From Haloechinothrix_A salitolerans (GTDB lineage: Bacteria; Actinomycetota; Actinomycetes; Mycobacteriales; Pseudonocardiaceae): DNA of 64,000 nt. Location: the NCBI RefSeq assembly GCF_039544105.1, contig NZ_BAABLA010000119.1; one strand, written 5' to 3'. The stretch's first letter is position 1. Every line of letters begins with the position of its first letter. A model generated the notes under the pieces. It saw nothing but the letters and a program-made list of their open reading frames with translations. It searched no databases and had not been told where the DNA came from. Both the position numbers and the translations under genes were made by a program. This document shows positions 7,925 through 15,791 of the stretch, in pieces.

Positions 7925-8509
7925 ATGCCAGGCGCACAGCCCAACGCACGGACCCGCCTGGTCGACGCCGCGATCGAGTCATTCGCGGCCAAGGGCTTCC
8001 ACGGCACGACCACGCGCGACATCGCGTCGGCCGCGGGAATGAGCCCCGCCGCCGTGTACGTGCACCACAAGTCCAAGGAAGACCTGCTGTACCTGATCTC
8101 GAAAGAGGGACACGAACGGACATTGCGGCTGGTCGAGGAGGGAGTGGCCAGTTCGGCGGACCCAGTCGAACAGCTCCGCGCGGTCATGCGCGCCTTCGCG
8201 GCACACCACGCGCGCGGCCACACCGGCGCGCGGATCGTGAACTACGAGCTCGCGGCTCTTAACGAGGAGCACCTCGCGGAGATCAGGGAGTACCGGCGCG
8301 CGATCGAGCAGCGGATGCGAGACGTCGTGACGGCCGGGGTCGCAGCGGACGTCTTCGCGACGTCAAACCCCCGGATGACGGCGCTAGCACTCCTGTCACT
8401 GGGCATCGACGTCGCACGCTGGTATCGCGACGAGGGCGACTGGGCCCCGGAAGACATCGCCGACCACTACTGCGAACTGGCCCTCCGGATGGTCGGCGCG
8501 GCACAGTAG
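7925..8509 (+). CDS. TetR-family regulator of the acyl-CoA operon, 194 aa
   Basis: An N-terminal TetR helix-turn-helix (RTRLVDAAIESFAAKGF, then TTRDIASAAGMSPAAVYVHH) is followed by an all-helical ligand domain, resembling KstR2/FadR-like repressors that respond to acyl-CoA. ATG 7925 is preferred because GGAAAGGG lies about 10 bases upstream; in-frame starts at 7880 and 7799 exist, but the latter would overlap an operator. The gene diverges from the nine-gene leftward operon and shares the operator region with it. It is therefore probably an autoregulated repressor lifted by a CoA thioester intermediate; that effector is an inference. Confidence 0.88.
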   Translation: MPGAQPNARTRLVDAAIESFAAKGFHGTTTRDIASAAGMSPAAVYVHHKSKEDLLYLISKEGHERTLRLVEEGVASSADPVEQLRAVMRAFAAHHARGHTGARIVNYELAALNEEHLAEIREYRRAIEQRMRDVVTAGVAADVFATSNPRMTALALLSLGIDVARWYRDEGDWAPEDIADHYCELALRMVGAAQ

Positions 8510-8533
8510 CCCCGCGTGCGCCGTGTCCGACAC

Positions 8534-9166
8534 TCAAGACTCCGGCTTATGGGCGACCAGCCGCTCCACCAGCCCCAGCTTGAACCGCTGTACGCGCTCG
8601 ATCTCCAACCCGCGCGCACGCACCGCACGCAGCGGACGACGGAGGAAATGCTCCCCACCCAGCGGCACCGTGACCAACTCAGCTAGCCGCTGCACGCCAC
8701 GCACCACGCGCGACGAGCTTTCGATGTGGTCGACCAGGATGAGCCTCCCGCCAGGACGCAGTACCCGGACCATCTCGGCCACCGCGGCGTCCATGTCGGG
8801 GATCGCGCACAGGCCCAGCGCGCAAACGACGGTATCGAACGAGGCGTCGTCAAACGGCAATCGCTGCGCGTCGGCCTGCCGCAACTCCACCGCGCGCCCC
8901 TGCTCGTCGGCACGTGTGCGGGCAAGGTCGAGCATCGACTCGCTGAGGTCGATGCCGGTCAGCTCGACGTCGTCCGGGTAATGCGGAATGTTCAGCCCTG
9001 TGCCGATCGCGACCTCCAGTGCCACACCTCGCGCCTGCGAGCACGCCCACGCGCGGGAGTCGCCGAACAATCGGCCCTCCCAGAAGCTCATCTCCTTGTC
9101 ATAGGTGCGCGACTTCTTGTCCCAGTACCGGTGCCACCGGGCGATACGTTCCGGTGCGTGCGTCAT
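8534..9166 (-). CDS. Class I SAM-dependent methyltransferase, 210 aa
   Basis: A Rossmann-type methyltransferase of the UbiE/phosphatidylethanolamine-methyltransferase-like group. Motif I is LEVAIGTGLNIPHYP, the acidic residue binding the SAM ribose is in ELTGIDLSESML, and motif II/III regions are LPFDDASFDTVVCALGLC and EMVRVLRPGGRLILVDH. The C-terminus (RRPLRAVRARGLEIERVQRFKLGLVERLVAHKP) matches lipid or quinone methyltransferases. It converges on the TetR gene with a 24-bp gap and diverges from the multicopper oxidase. Substrate is unknown. Confidence 0.88.
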   Translation of the reverse strand: MTHAPERIARWHRYWDKKSRTYDKEMSFWEGRLFGDSRAWACSQARGVALEVAIGTGLNIPHYPDDVELTGIDLSESMLDLARTRADEQGRAVELRQADAQRLPFDDASFDTVVCALGLCAIPDMDAAVAEMVRVLRPGGRLILVDHIESSSRVVRGVQRLAELVTVPLGGEHFLRRPLRAVRARGLEIERVQRFKLGLVERLVAHKPES

Positions 9167-9216
9167 GGGTATTCGTCCCTTCTGCTCATGCCTGGGGCAC
9201 CCAGCCCACCACGCGA

Positions 9217-9260
9217 CTCAGCGACGCGCATCAGGGTTTGCCCTGATGCGCGTCGCTGAG
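9217..9260. repeat. Perfect 20-bp inverted repeat, 4-nt loop
   Basis: CTCAGCGACGCGCATCAGGG (9217-9236) and its exact reverse complement (9241-9260) flank the loop TTTG. It lies between two divergent genes, 50 bp upstream of the methyltransferase start, so it is not in a normal terminator position. No T-tract follows on either strand. It could be a leader hairpin, a protein-binding site or part of a mobile repeat. Confidence 0.85.
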
Positions 9261-9284
9261 CGCTGGCAGGAGCCGTCGTGGATG

Positions 9285-9362
9285 TCACACACGGCGTTCG
9301 GAACGCAGGACACAGCGTCGAGAATGCAGGACACAGCGTGCTGAGCGTCGGACACGACATCG
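9285..9362. repeat. 21-bp-period repeat, copy 1 (about three units)
   Basis: GGACAC recurs at 9308, 9329 and 9350, exactly 21 bp apart. The stretch GCAGGACACAGCGT is identical at 9305-9318 and 9326-9339. Read on the minus strand the unit is close to GTGTCCYNCGTTCNNGACGCT. The same unit and period occur at 15053 and 17441. Together with the hairpin at 9217 it fills most of the 298-bp non-coding stretch 9167-9464, in which no gene is seen. Confidence 0.8.
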
Positions 9363-9464
9363 AGCGGCGCGGTGGGACTCACACCATCGGGTTGCTTTCG
9401 TCGTCGCGGATAGATAAGTTTGGTGGGCCGAAATTTAGTCTCCGTCGCGAGGAATGACTTGCCG

Positions 9465-10559
9465 ATGACAGCGCCAGAGTCGCCAGAGCACGATCAGATC
9501 CCGCCGTCACGACGCCGCTTCCTGCTGGGCGGCGCACTCGCGGGCACCGCGGGGGCGGCAGCGCTGGGGCTCGGCGGTGCACTCACGGCGTCGGCCAACA
9601 ACGGGGGCAGCGGCCAGCCAGATCACAGCGGCGGGGGCAACCAAATCGGCCACGCACACGGCGGCGGGGCGAAAGGACCGACGTTCCGTCACGGCAGCAC
9701 GGTTGACCACGAGGCGAACGGCTTCCACCCCACCGACATCCTGCGGGACTTCGACTACGGCCGCACCTCACGTACCGAGGACGGCCGGGTACTGCGCGAA
9801 TGGGACGTCTACGCCAGCGATGAGGAGATCGAGGTCGCACCGGGTGTGAAGTACCCCGCTTGGACGTTCAACGGCCGCATTCCTGGTCCAACGCTGCGCT
9901 GCACCGAGGGTGACCGGCTGCGCGTGCACTTCCACAACGGCTCCGAGCACCCGCACACGATGCACTTCCACGGCATGCACCCCGCCGAGATGGACGGCAT
10001 CCCCGGCCTCGGCGCCGGCACGATCGAACCGGGCGGCAGCACGGTGTACGAGTTCGACGCGGAGCCGTTCGGGGTGCACCTGTACCACTGCCACGTCGGG
10101 CCACTGGCCGAACACATGGCGCGCGGGCTGTACGGCACGTTCATCGTCGACCCGAAGCAGGGCCGTCCAGCGGCCGACGAACAGGTCATGGTCATGCACG
10201 GCTTCAATACGACGTTCGACGGCGAAGGCAACCAGCTCTACGCCGTCAACGGCATCCCCTTCCACTACATGCACGAGCCGGTGCGGGTGAAACTGGGTGA
10301 GCTGGTGCGGATCTACCTGATCAACACGCTGGAGTACGACCCGATCAACAGCTTCCATGTGCACGGCAACTTCTTCGACTACTACCCCACCGGCACACGG
10401 TTGGAGCCGACCGAGTTCACCGACACGATCATCCAGGGCCAGGGTCAGCGCGGAATCTGCGAGATGCGCTTCAAATACCCCGGCAAGTACATGTTCCACG
10501 CACACAAGACCGAGTTCGCCGAACTGGGCTGGATGGGCTTCTTCGAGGTGACCGAATGA
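9465..10559 (+). CDS. Two-domain multicopper oxidase, Tat-exported, 364 aa
   Basis: A secreted copper oxidase (laccase or nitrite-reductase-like cupredoxin protein). The N-terminus has a Tat signal, SRRRFLLGG at about residue 15, then a long Ala/Gly-rich core. Domain 1 holds HFHGMHP and LYHCHVGPLAEHMARGLYG, which provide trinuclear-site His plus Cys, His and Met of a type-1 copper. Domain 2 has HVHGNFF and MFHAHKTEFAELGWMG, with trinuclear His but no Cys. So type-1 copper occurs only in domain 1, as in one class of two-domain oxidases. ATG 9465 has GAGGAA upstream. It overlaps the ZIP gene by 4 bp (ATGA). Confidence 0.9.
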   Translation: MTAPESPEHDQIPPSRRRFLLGGALAGTAGAAALGLGGALTASANNGGSGQPDHSGGGNQIGHAHGGGAKGPTFRHGSTVDHEANGFHPTDILRDFDYGRTSRTEDGRVLREWDVYASDEEIEVAPGVKYPAWTFNGRIPGPTLRCTEGDRLRVHFHNGSEHPHTMHFHGMHPAEMDGIPGLGAGTIEPGGSTVYEFDAEPFGVHLYHCHVGPLAEHMARGLYGTFIVDPKQGRPAADEQVMVMHGFNTTFDGEGNQLYAVNGIPFHYMHEPVRVKLGELVRIYLINTLEYDPINSFHVHGNFFDYYPTGTRLEPTEFTDTIIQGQGQRGICEMRFKYPGKYMFHAHKTEFAELGWMGFFEVTE

Positions 10560-11722
10560 CCACCGCGTCCAATCCCGCGCGCACCTGGGGTCCCGCCCTC
10601 GGGGTCGTCACGCTGATAGCCCTGGTCCTGACGGCGCTGGCGATCTTCGGCGGCGACACATTGCCCGACCGAACAGGTCCGCCGATCGAGGAACTGTCCG
10701 TCGAGCAGACCATGCTGACGCCGGGCGAGATCGCGCTGTCGGTGCGCAACACTGGCGCCGATCCCGTACGAGTGGCGCAAGTGTTCGTCAACGACGCCTA
10801 CGTCGACTTCTCCGGTGGCGACACCGCGATCGACCGCTTCGGCACCGAGACGCTGCGGTTGAGCTACCCGTGGCAGTCCGAACAGCCGTACCACGTCTCG
10901 ATGGTGACGTCGACGGGCGCGGTGATCGAGCACGAGATCGCCGCCGCGGTCGCGACGCCGCGGGCCGACGGCGGCTTCTTCGCGCTGATGACGTTGTTGG
11001 GGACGTATGTCGGCATCATCCCGGTGGTGCTGGGGATGCTGTTCCTGCCGACGTTGCGTCGCATCGGCAGTCGCGGCGTGCGCGTGCTACTCGCGATCAC
11101 CGTGGGCCTGCTGGCGTTCCTGGCCATCGACGCCACGCTCGAAGGCTTCGAGCTAGCCGAGGAAGCGGGCGGCGCGTTCGGCGGCACGGCGCTGGTCGTG
11201 CTGGGCGCGCTACTGGCGTTCCTCGCGCTCAGCGCGCTGGACCACCGGCTCAGCAGGGGCGCGGCCGAACGCACCGGGCTGCGCCTCGCGTTACTCATCG
11301 CCATCGGCATCGGCTTGCACAATCTCGGTGAGGGGCTGGCGATAGGCGCGGCCTACGCCGTCGGGGAGCTCGCGCTCGGCATCACGCTGGTCGTCGGCTT
11401 CGCCATCCACAACACGACCGAGGGCCTGGCGATCGTCTCACCGCTCACGCGACGACGTCCTAGCCTCGTGCGGCTGCTCGGGCTTGGCGTGATCGCGGGC
11501 GCACCGGCCATTCTCGGCGCGTTGATCGGCGGCACGGTCACCAACCCCGAGCTGTCCGGCTTCCTGCTCGGTATCGGTGTTGGCGCGATCGCACAGGTCA
11601 TCGTGCAGCTCGTGCCCGCCGTGCGGGACAAGGCGGGACGGCTGCTTGACCCGGCTACGGTCGGCGGCGCGACGGCGGGCCTGCTTGCCATGTACCTGAC
11701 GGGACTGTTGGTCACTGCCTGA
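10556..11722 (+). CDS. ZIP-family metal transporter with extracytoplasmic N-domain, 388 aa
   Basis: A membrane metal-ion transporter of the ZIP type. The two signature helices carry HNLGEG (residue 255) and HNTTEG (residue 285), which form the transport metal site. Unusually, the N-terminus has one membrane segment (about 14-31) and then some 100 residues of beta-rich sequence (TPGEIALSVRNTGADPV, then YPWQSEQPYHVSMVTSTG) before the helical core begins near residue 140. This N-domain is probably outside the membrane. Start overlap with the multicopper oxidase shows co-translation, suggesting linked copper oxidation and metal uptake or efflux; metal identity is not known. Confidence 0.9.
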   Translation: MTTASNPARTWGPALGVVTLIALVLTALAIFGGDTLPDRTGPPIEELSVEQTMLTPGEIALSVRNTGADPVRVAQVFVNDAYVDFSGGDTAIDRFGTETLRLSYPWQSEQPYHVSMVTSTGAVIEHEIAAAVATPRADGGFFALMTLLGTYVGIIPVVLGMLFLPTLRRIGSRGVRVLLAITVGLLAFLAIDATLEGFELAEEAGGAFGGTALVVLGALLAFLALSALDHRLSRGAAERTGLRLALLIAIGIGLHNLGEGLAIGAAYAVGELALGITLVVGFAIHNTTEGLAIVSPLTRRRPSLVRLLGLGVIAGAPAILGALIGGTVTNPELSGFLLGIGVGAIAQVIVQLVPAVRDKAGRLLDPATVGGATAGLLAMYLTGLLVTA

Positions 11723-11725
11723 GCA

Positions 11726-12178
11726 TCACCACGCCGCGGGCAACGGCGTACGCAGGCCGTTCGGCGCGAGCGCGCACACCGCGATGACGCCGTCGGTGCC
11801 CGCCACCCGCAGAGCCGCCCGCGCACCCATTGAGTGCCCGACCAGCACGACCGGCACGCCGGGGTGGGTACGCCGCACCTCCGCCAGCGCCCACCTGGCG
11901 TCCACTACGGCGTCCCGCGCGGGCTCGTTCCACCCGCGCAGCCGGTTACGCAACAGCCACACGGCGCCGTGCTCACCAACCGCGTCGTGCAGTGCCTCGG
12001 CGATCGGGACCATCCGCCAGTAGGACAGCTGGCGCTCCGACGTCGGGCGACGGCTCACGGCCTTGCCGCCATGCAGCACGAGAACAACGCCGGTAGTCAC
12101 GTCGGTGGCGGGCAGCACGCGAAGTGACGGGTGGGCGATCACAGGTGGGCCACTCGCGGGGACGGGATGTGTCGACAC
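11726..12178 (-). CDS. Alpha/beta hydrolase, about 150 aa
   Basis: A short alpha/beta-hydrolase with VVLVLHGGKAVS (oxyanion strand), VLVGHSMGARAAL (nucleophile elbow, Ser) and a truncated C-terminal half ending in CALAPNGLRTPLPAAW. At about 150 residues it is shorter than typical hydrolases and no acid/His motif is evident after the elbow, so it may be inactive or a trimmed gene. Start is uncertain: GTG 12178 (VSTHPVPASGPP) or GTG 12142 (VIAHPSLRV); neither has a strong ribosome-binding site. It converges on the ZIP gene with a 3-bp gap and diverges from the MFS gene. Confidence 0.65.
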   Translation of the reverse strand: MSTHPVPASGPPVIAHPSLRVLPATDVTTGVVLVLHGGKAVSRRPTSERQLSYWRMVPIAEALHDAVGEHGAVWLLRNRLRGWNEPARDAVVDARWALAEVRRTHPGVPVVLVGHSMGARAALRVAGTDGVIAVCALAPNGLRTPLPAAW

Positions 12179-12301
12179 ATTCCTGATTCGGAACGAGCCG
12201 CAGTCCGGTTGGGTGCACAGTGGTCCTATGACGGGAATGTGCGCCACCGTGCTGGCGTTGGCCACGAACGTGACCGCCCCTGCTGAATTCTGGCCTTCGT
12301 C

Positions 12302-13588
12302 GTGACAGTCCCCGAGGTCACGACACCCGCGACCGCGGCGGTGCAGCGCAACACGATCCGCGCCCTGGTCGCGGGCCAAGCGCTCGGCGGGCTCGCCGTG
12401 ACGTCGGGTGCGGCGGTAGCGGTGCTGCTGGCCGAGCAGATCCTCGGCTCGCCCGCACTGGCGGGTCTCGCGCAGACCGCACAAGTCGTCGGGGCAGCAG
12501 GCGGTGCGTTCGTACTCGCGCGGCTGATGAGCGCGCGGGGCAGGCGCGCCGGGCTCGTCGCTGGCTACGGCATCGGGGCGCTGGGCACCGGGTTGTGCGT
12601 GCTCGCGGGCGTCATCTCGTCGTTCACCGCGCTGCTCGTAGGCACCTTCGCGATCGGCTGGGCGACGGCGGCCAACAGCCAGGCCCGCTATGCCGCGACC
12701 GACCTCGCCGAACCGGGCGGCCGGGCTCGTGCGCTCGCCGTCGTCGTCTGGGCGACAACGCTGGGCGCCGTGGCAGGACCGAACCTCACCGGACCAGGAG
12801 CCGCGGTGGCACGCTGGCTCGGTATTCCGGAGATCACCGGCATCTTCGTGCTGGCTTTCGTCGCCGCGGTGGTCGGCACCGGGGTGTTGTGGCTGTTTCT
12901 GCGACCCGATCCGTTGCTGCTCGCGCGGGAACACGCGGCGGCGCGCGGCGAGGACACGACGTCACGGGTCGGCCTGCGGCGGGTGTGGTCGGTGGTATCC
13001 GCACGTCCCCAGGCCCTCGCGGCGATCGTCGCCATCGCGGTGTCGCACGGCGTGATGTTGTCCGTGATGGTGATGACGCCGGTTCACATGAACAACGGCG
13101 GCGCGGCGCTGACCGTAATCGGGTTCGTCATCAGCGTCCACGTGCTGGGTATGTTCGCGTTCTCGCCGGTAGTCGGCTGGCTGACCGACCGGCTCGGCAG
13201 GGCACCGATGCTCGCTGCGGGCTCGGTGTTGCTGCTGGCGTCGGTGGCGCTGTCCGGCACCGCACCGGAGGGACACTCGGTCGCGTTGACCGTGGGACTG
13301 TTTCTGCTCGGGCTGGGCTGGTCGTTCAGCCTGATCGGGGGCTCCGCGCTATTGGTGGACGTCGTGCCGTTCGCGGAACGTCCCGCGACTCAGGGCGCGT
13401 CCGACCTGGTCATGGGCGTGTTCGCCGCCGTGGCCGGTGCCGCGGGCGGTGCGGTCGTGGCGTTCTGGGGCTTCGCCGTGCTGAACATCGCCGCCGGCGC
13501 ACTGTCGCTCGCCGTTCTCGGCGCCGCCGTCGTCGCGCGAGTCCCGCGCTCCGGAGCCGCGAGTCCCGAGGTCCAGTCGGGGTCATAG
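12302..13588 (+). CDS. MFS transporter, 428 aa
   Basis: A 12-helix major facilitator superfamily permease. The loop after helix 2 is RLMSARGRRAGLVAGYG, and the mid-protein equivalent is GWLTDRLGRAPMLAAGSVL, the two pseudo-symmetric MFS loop motifs. A hydrophilic central loop (LLLAREHAAARGEDTTSRVG) separates two six-helix halves. Start is GTG 12302. The last residues (VPRSGAASPEVQSGS) are encoded by a short dispersed repeat also found near 47931. It overlaps the convergent oxidoreductase gene by 6 bp. Efflux of a small molecule is likely; the substrate is unknown. Confidence 0.88.
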   Translation: MTVPEVTTPATAAVQRNTIRALVAGQALGGLAVTSGAAVAVLLAEQILGSPALAGLAQTAQVVGAAGGAFVLARLMSARGRRAGLVAGYGIGALGTGLCVLAGVISSFTALLVGTFAIGWATAANSQARYAATDLAEPGGRARALAVVVWATTLGAVAGPNLTGPGAAVARWLGIPEITGIFVLAFVAAVVGTGVLWLFLRPDPLLLAREHAAARGEDTTSRVGLRRVWSVVSARPQALAAIVAIAVSHGVMLSVMVMTPVHMNNGGAALTVIGFVISVHVLGMFAFSPVVGWLTDRLGRAPMLAAGSVLLLASVALSGTAPEGHSVALTVGLFLLGLGWSFSLIGGSALLVDVVPFAERPATQGASDLVMGVFAAVAGAAGGAVVAFWGFAVLNIAAGALSLAVLGAAVVARVPRSGAASPEVQSGS

Positions 13589-14992
13589 CGCCCGCAGCGC
13601 GGACGTCGCGGCGTTGTAGCCACCCATGCCGTGCACCCCGGCTCCGGGAGGCGTCGCCGCGGAGCACAGGTACACCCCCTTGACGCCAGTGCGATACGGG
13701 TCGACCGCGATCCGGGGGCGCATCACGAGCTGCACCGGGGTGTTCGCGCCGGTGATGATGTCGCCGCCGACGTAGTTCAGGTTGTACGCGGCCATCCGCG
13801 ACACCGACCGCACCGACATCTCGGCGATGCGCTCCCGCACACCCGGTGCGAACCGCTCTATCTGACGGATCACCGCCTCCGTGGCGTCGCCGGTATAGCC
13901 GTGCGGCACGTGTGCGTACGCCCAAATCGGGTGGACGTCGCCCGCCGACCGGCTCGGGTCGGCGAGGTACTGCTGCGCGACGAGCACGAACGGTCGCTCC
14001 GGCATCCGTCCGTAGTGGATGTCGCGTTCGGTTTGGACCATCTCCTCCAGCGTGCCGCCGAGATGCAGCGAACCGGCACGTCGGCACGCCTCGTTGCGCC
14101 ACGGCACGCCGTCGTGCACCGCGAGGTCCACCTTGTACGCCGCGGGCGCGTGCCGGAACCGCCGGTAGGCGCGACGGACCCGCGCGGGCAGCCGGTCGCC
14201 GAGGATGTCAACAGCAGCACCGGGCGTGACGTCGAGCATCACGACGTCGGCGGGCGGCAACTCGTCCACCGACCGCACCCGCACACCAGTTTCGATCGTG
14301 CCGCCGTGTTCGGCGAGGATCGCGGCAAGCGCTCCGGTGATCGTCGCCGACCCACCTTCCGGTATCGCCCAGCCATGTCGATGCGCGATCGCGACCATCA
14401 TCAAGCCGAGTGACGCCATGGCTGGCCGGGTCAGCGGGTGGTAGACGTGCGCGGCCGCCCCGCCGTAGAGCGCCCGGGCTCGGTCGGTGCGCCACCGTCG
14501 CGCCAGCGACGTCGCGGACCGCAACGCTCGCGGGCCGAACCGCGCCAGCCGCACCGGATGCTTCGGCACGTGCAGCATCGGCCGTAGGAGGTCCTCGGCC
14601 AGGTCGTCGAATCCCTCGGCCAGCGGCCCGAACAGCGACCGCCACGCATCGCCGTCCGGGCCGAGCCCAGCAGCGGTGTCCTCAAGGGAACGCACCAGCA
14701 CGCCCGCGTCGCCGTTGTCGAGCGGGTGCGCCAGATCCACCTCGGGCCAGCGCCACCGCACGCCGTAGCGCTCCAGGTCAAGCGAGCGCAGGAACGGCGA
14801 GCCGATGCCCATCGGGTGCACCGCCGAGCAGTGATCGTGCAGTACCCCCGGCAGGGTCAGCTCCCCGGTGCGGGTGCCGCCGCCAATCTCGTCGGCGGCC
14901 TCCAACACCGTCACCGACAGCCCGGCCTTGGCCAGTGTCACGGCAGCAGCCAGTCCGTTCGGACCGGAGCCCACCACGATCGCTGTGCTCAT
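13583..14992 (-). CDS. FAD-dependent oxidoreductase, phytoene-desaturase (CrtI/PYROXD2)-like, 469 aa
   Basis: The N-terminal dinucleotide-binding motif is IVVGSGPNGLAAAVTLAKAG followed by VTVLEAADEIGGGTRT, as in the CrtI/PYROXD2 flavoprotein family. The C-terminus has the second FAD motif, GVYLCSAATPPGAGVHGMGGYNAA. Function is probably a desaturase or isomerase-type reaction on a lipophilic substrate; no carotenoid genes are nearby, so a carotenoid role is not supported. ATG 14992 (MSTAIVVGSG) is chosen over the longer frame to 15094, whose extra codons are non-conserved and include the 21-bp-period repeat. Confidence 0.88.
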   Translation of the reverse strand: MSTAIVVGSGPNGLAAAVTLAKAGLSVTVLEAADEIGGGTRTGELTLPGVLHDHCSAVHPMGIGSPFLRSLDLERYGVRWRWPEVDLAHPLDNGDAGVLVRSLEDTAAGLGPDGDAWRSLFGPLAEGFDDLAEDLLRPMLHVPKHPVRLARFGPRALRSATSLARRWRTDRARALYGGAAAHVYHPLTRPAMASLGLMMVAIAHRHGWAIPEGGSATITGALAAILAEHGGTIETGVRVRSVDELPPADVVMLDVTPGAAVDILGDRLPARVRRAYRRFRHAPAAYKVDLAVHDGVPWRNEACRRAGSLHLGGTLEEMVQTERDIHYGRMPERPFVLVAQQYLADPSRSAGDVHPIWAYAHVPHGYTGDATEAVIRQIERFAPGVRERIAEMSVRSVSRMAAYNLNYVGGDIITGANTPVQLVMRPRIAVDPYRTGVKGVYLCSAATPPGAGVHGMGGYNAATSALRAL

Positions 14993-15052
14993 CGCGTCAT
15001 ACCACCGCGCTCCCGCATCCCGCGAGCCTAGAGGGTGCCCACCCGCCTCGCC

Positions 15053-15092
15053 GTGTCCCCCGTTCCCGACGCTGTGTTCGGCGTTCGGAACC
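15053..15092. repeat. 21-bp-period repeat, copy 2
   Basis: GTGTCC at 15053 and GTGTTC at 15074 are 21 bp apart, within GTGTCCCCCGTTCCCGACGC followed by a second degenerate unit. Orientation is opposite to copies 1 and 3. It lies between the start of the CrtI-like gene and the stop of the TetR gene. Confidence 0.7.
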
Positions 15093-15095
15093 ACC

Positions 15096-15713
15096 TCACT
15101 GGTGCATGCTCGTCGCGAACTGGTGCGCGGCGGCGTCCACGATGTCCTCGCCGGTCGCGTCGATCTCGCCGTTCAACCATGCCACCATCAACTCCGCGAG
15201 CCCGCCGATGAACAGCAGCGCGTTGATCTCGTCGCGTGGCGACGGCAGCGCGTCCTCGCCATAGAGTTCGCTCGCCTGCGTGACGACGAGCCGCGCGAAC
15301 GTCCGCAGCAACTGGTGCCGCCGTTGACGCAGGACCTCCGTGCTGGCCGACTCGATCAGTACTGCTCTGCCAATGCGGGGGTCCCCCTCGATGACCTCCA
15401 TAAACGCCGCGATCGCCGCACGTCCTCGTTCCGCTGGGTCGCCGGTGGCCCGACCCAGCGCGTCGAGCACGATGTCGCTCAGCTGGTCGGCGATCCGATC
15501 CATGACGGCGACGAGCAACTCATCCCGGTTGCGGAAGCTCTCGTAGAAGTAGCGCTCGGTGAGCTTCGCGGTCGCACAAACGGCGGTCATCGTCGTGCGT
15601 GCGCAACCCTGCGTGCCTAGCAGTTCGAGACCCGCGTCGAGTAGCTGTTCCCTGCGCTGGGCCTTGCGGTCGCTCGCACTTACCCCGCGGTAGGGGCGCG
15701 TCGGTGTCGGCAC
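15096..15713 (-). CDS. TetR-family regulator beside P450, 205 aa
   Basis: An N-terminal TetR DNA-binding domain (RREQLLDAGLELLGTQG, then TTMTAVCATAKLTERYFYESF) is followed by a helical ligand domain of normal length. GTG 15713 (VPTPTRPYRG) follows a GGGGG run; the frame could be extended to a TTG at 15737, which is less likely. The gene diverges from the cytochrome P450, and the 78-bp gap carries the dyad TTGACAG-N6-CTGTCAA, so this protein probably represses the P450 gene and itself. Confidence 0.87.
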   Translation of the reverse strand: MPTPTRPYRGVSASDRKAQRREQLLDAGLELLGTQGCARTTMTAVCATAKLTERYFYESFRNRDELLVAVMDRIADQLSDIVLDALGRATGDPAERGRAAIAAFMEVIEGDPRIGRAVLIESASTEVLRQRRHQLLRTFARLVVTQASELYGEDALPSPRDEINALLFIGGLAELMVAWLNGEIDATGEDIVDAAAHQFATSMHQ

Positions 15714-15757
15714 GCCCCCATCTTGACAGACGTCCAATAGGAGTCGATGCTTAATTC

Positions 15758-15777
15758 TTGACAGAGTGTCCTGTCAA
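15758..15777. promoter_or_regulatory. Candidate TetR operator before P450
   Basis: A perfect 7-bp inverted repeat, TTGACAG-N6-CTGTCAA, lies 14 bp before the P450 start codon. A second TTGACAG half-site is at 15723-15729. Both are in the gap shared with the divergent TetR gene. Confidence 0.65.
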
Positions 15778-15791
15778 CTTGGGAGACGCCG

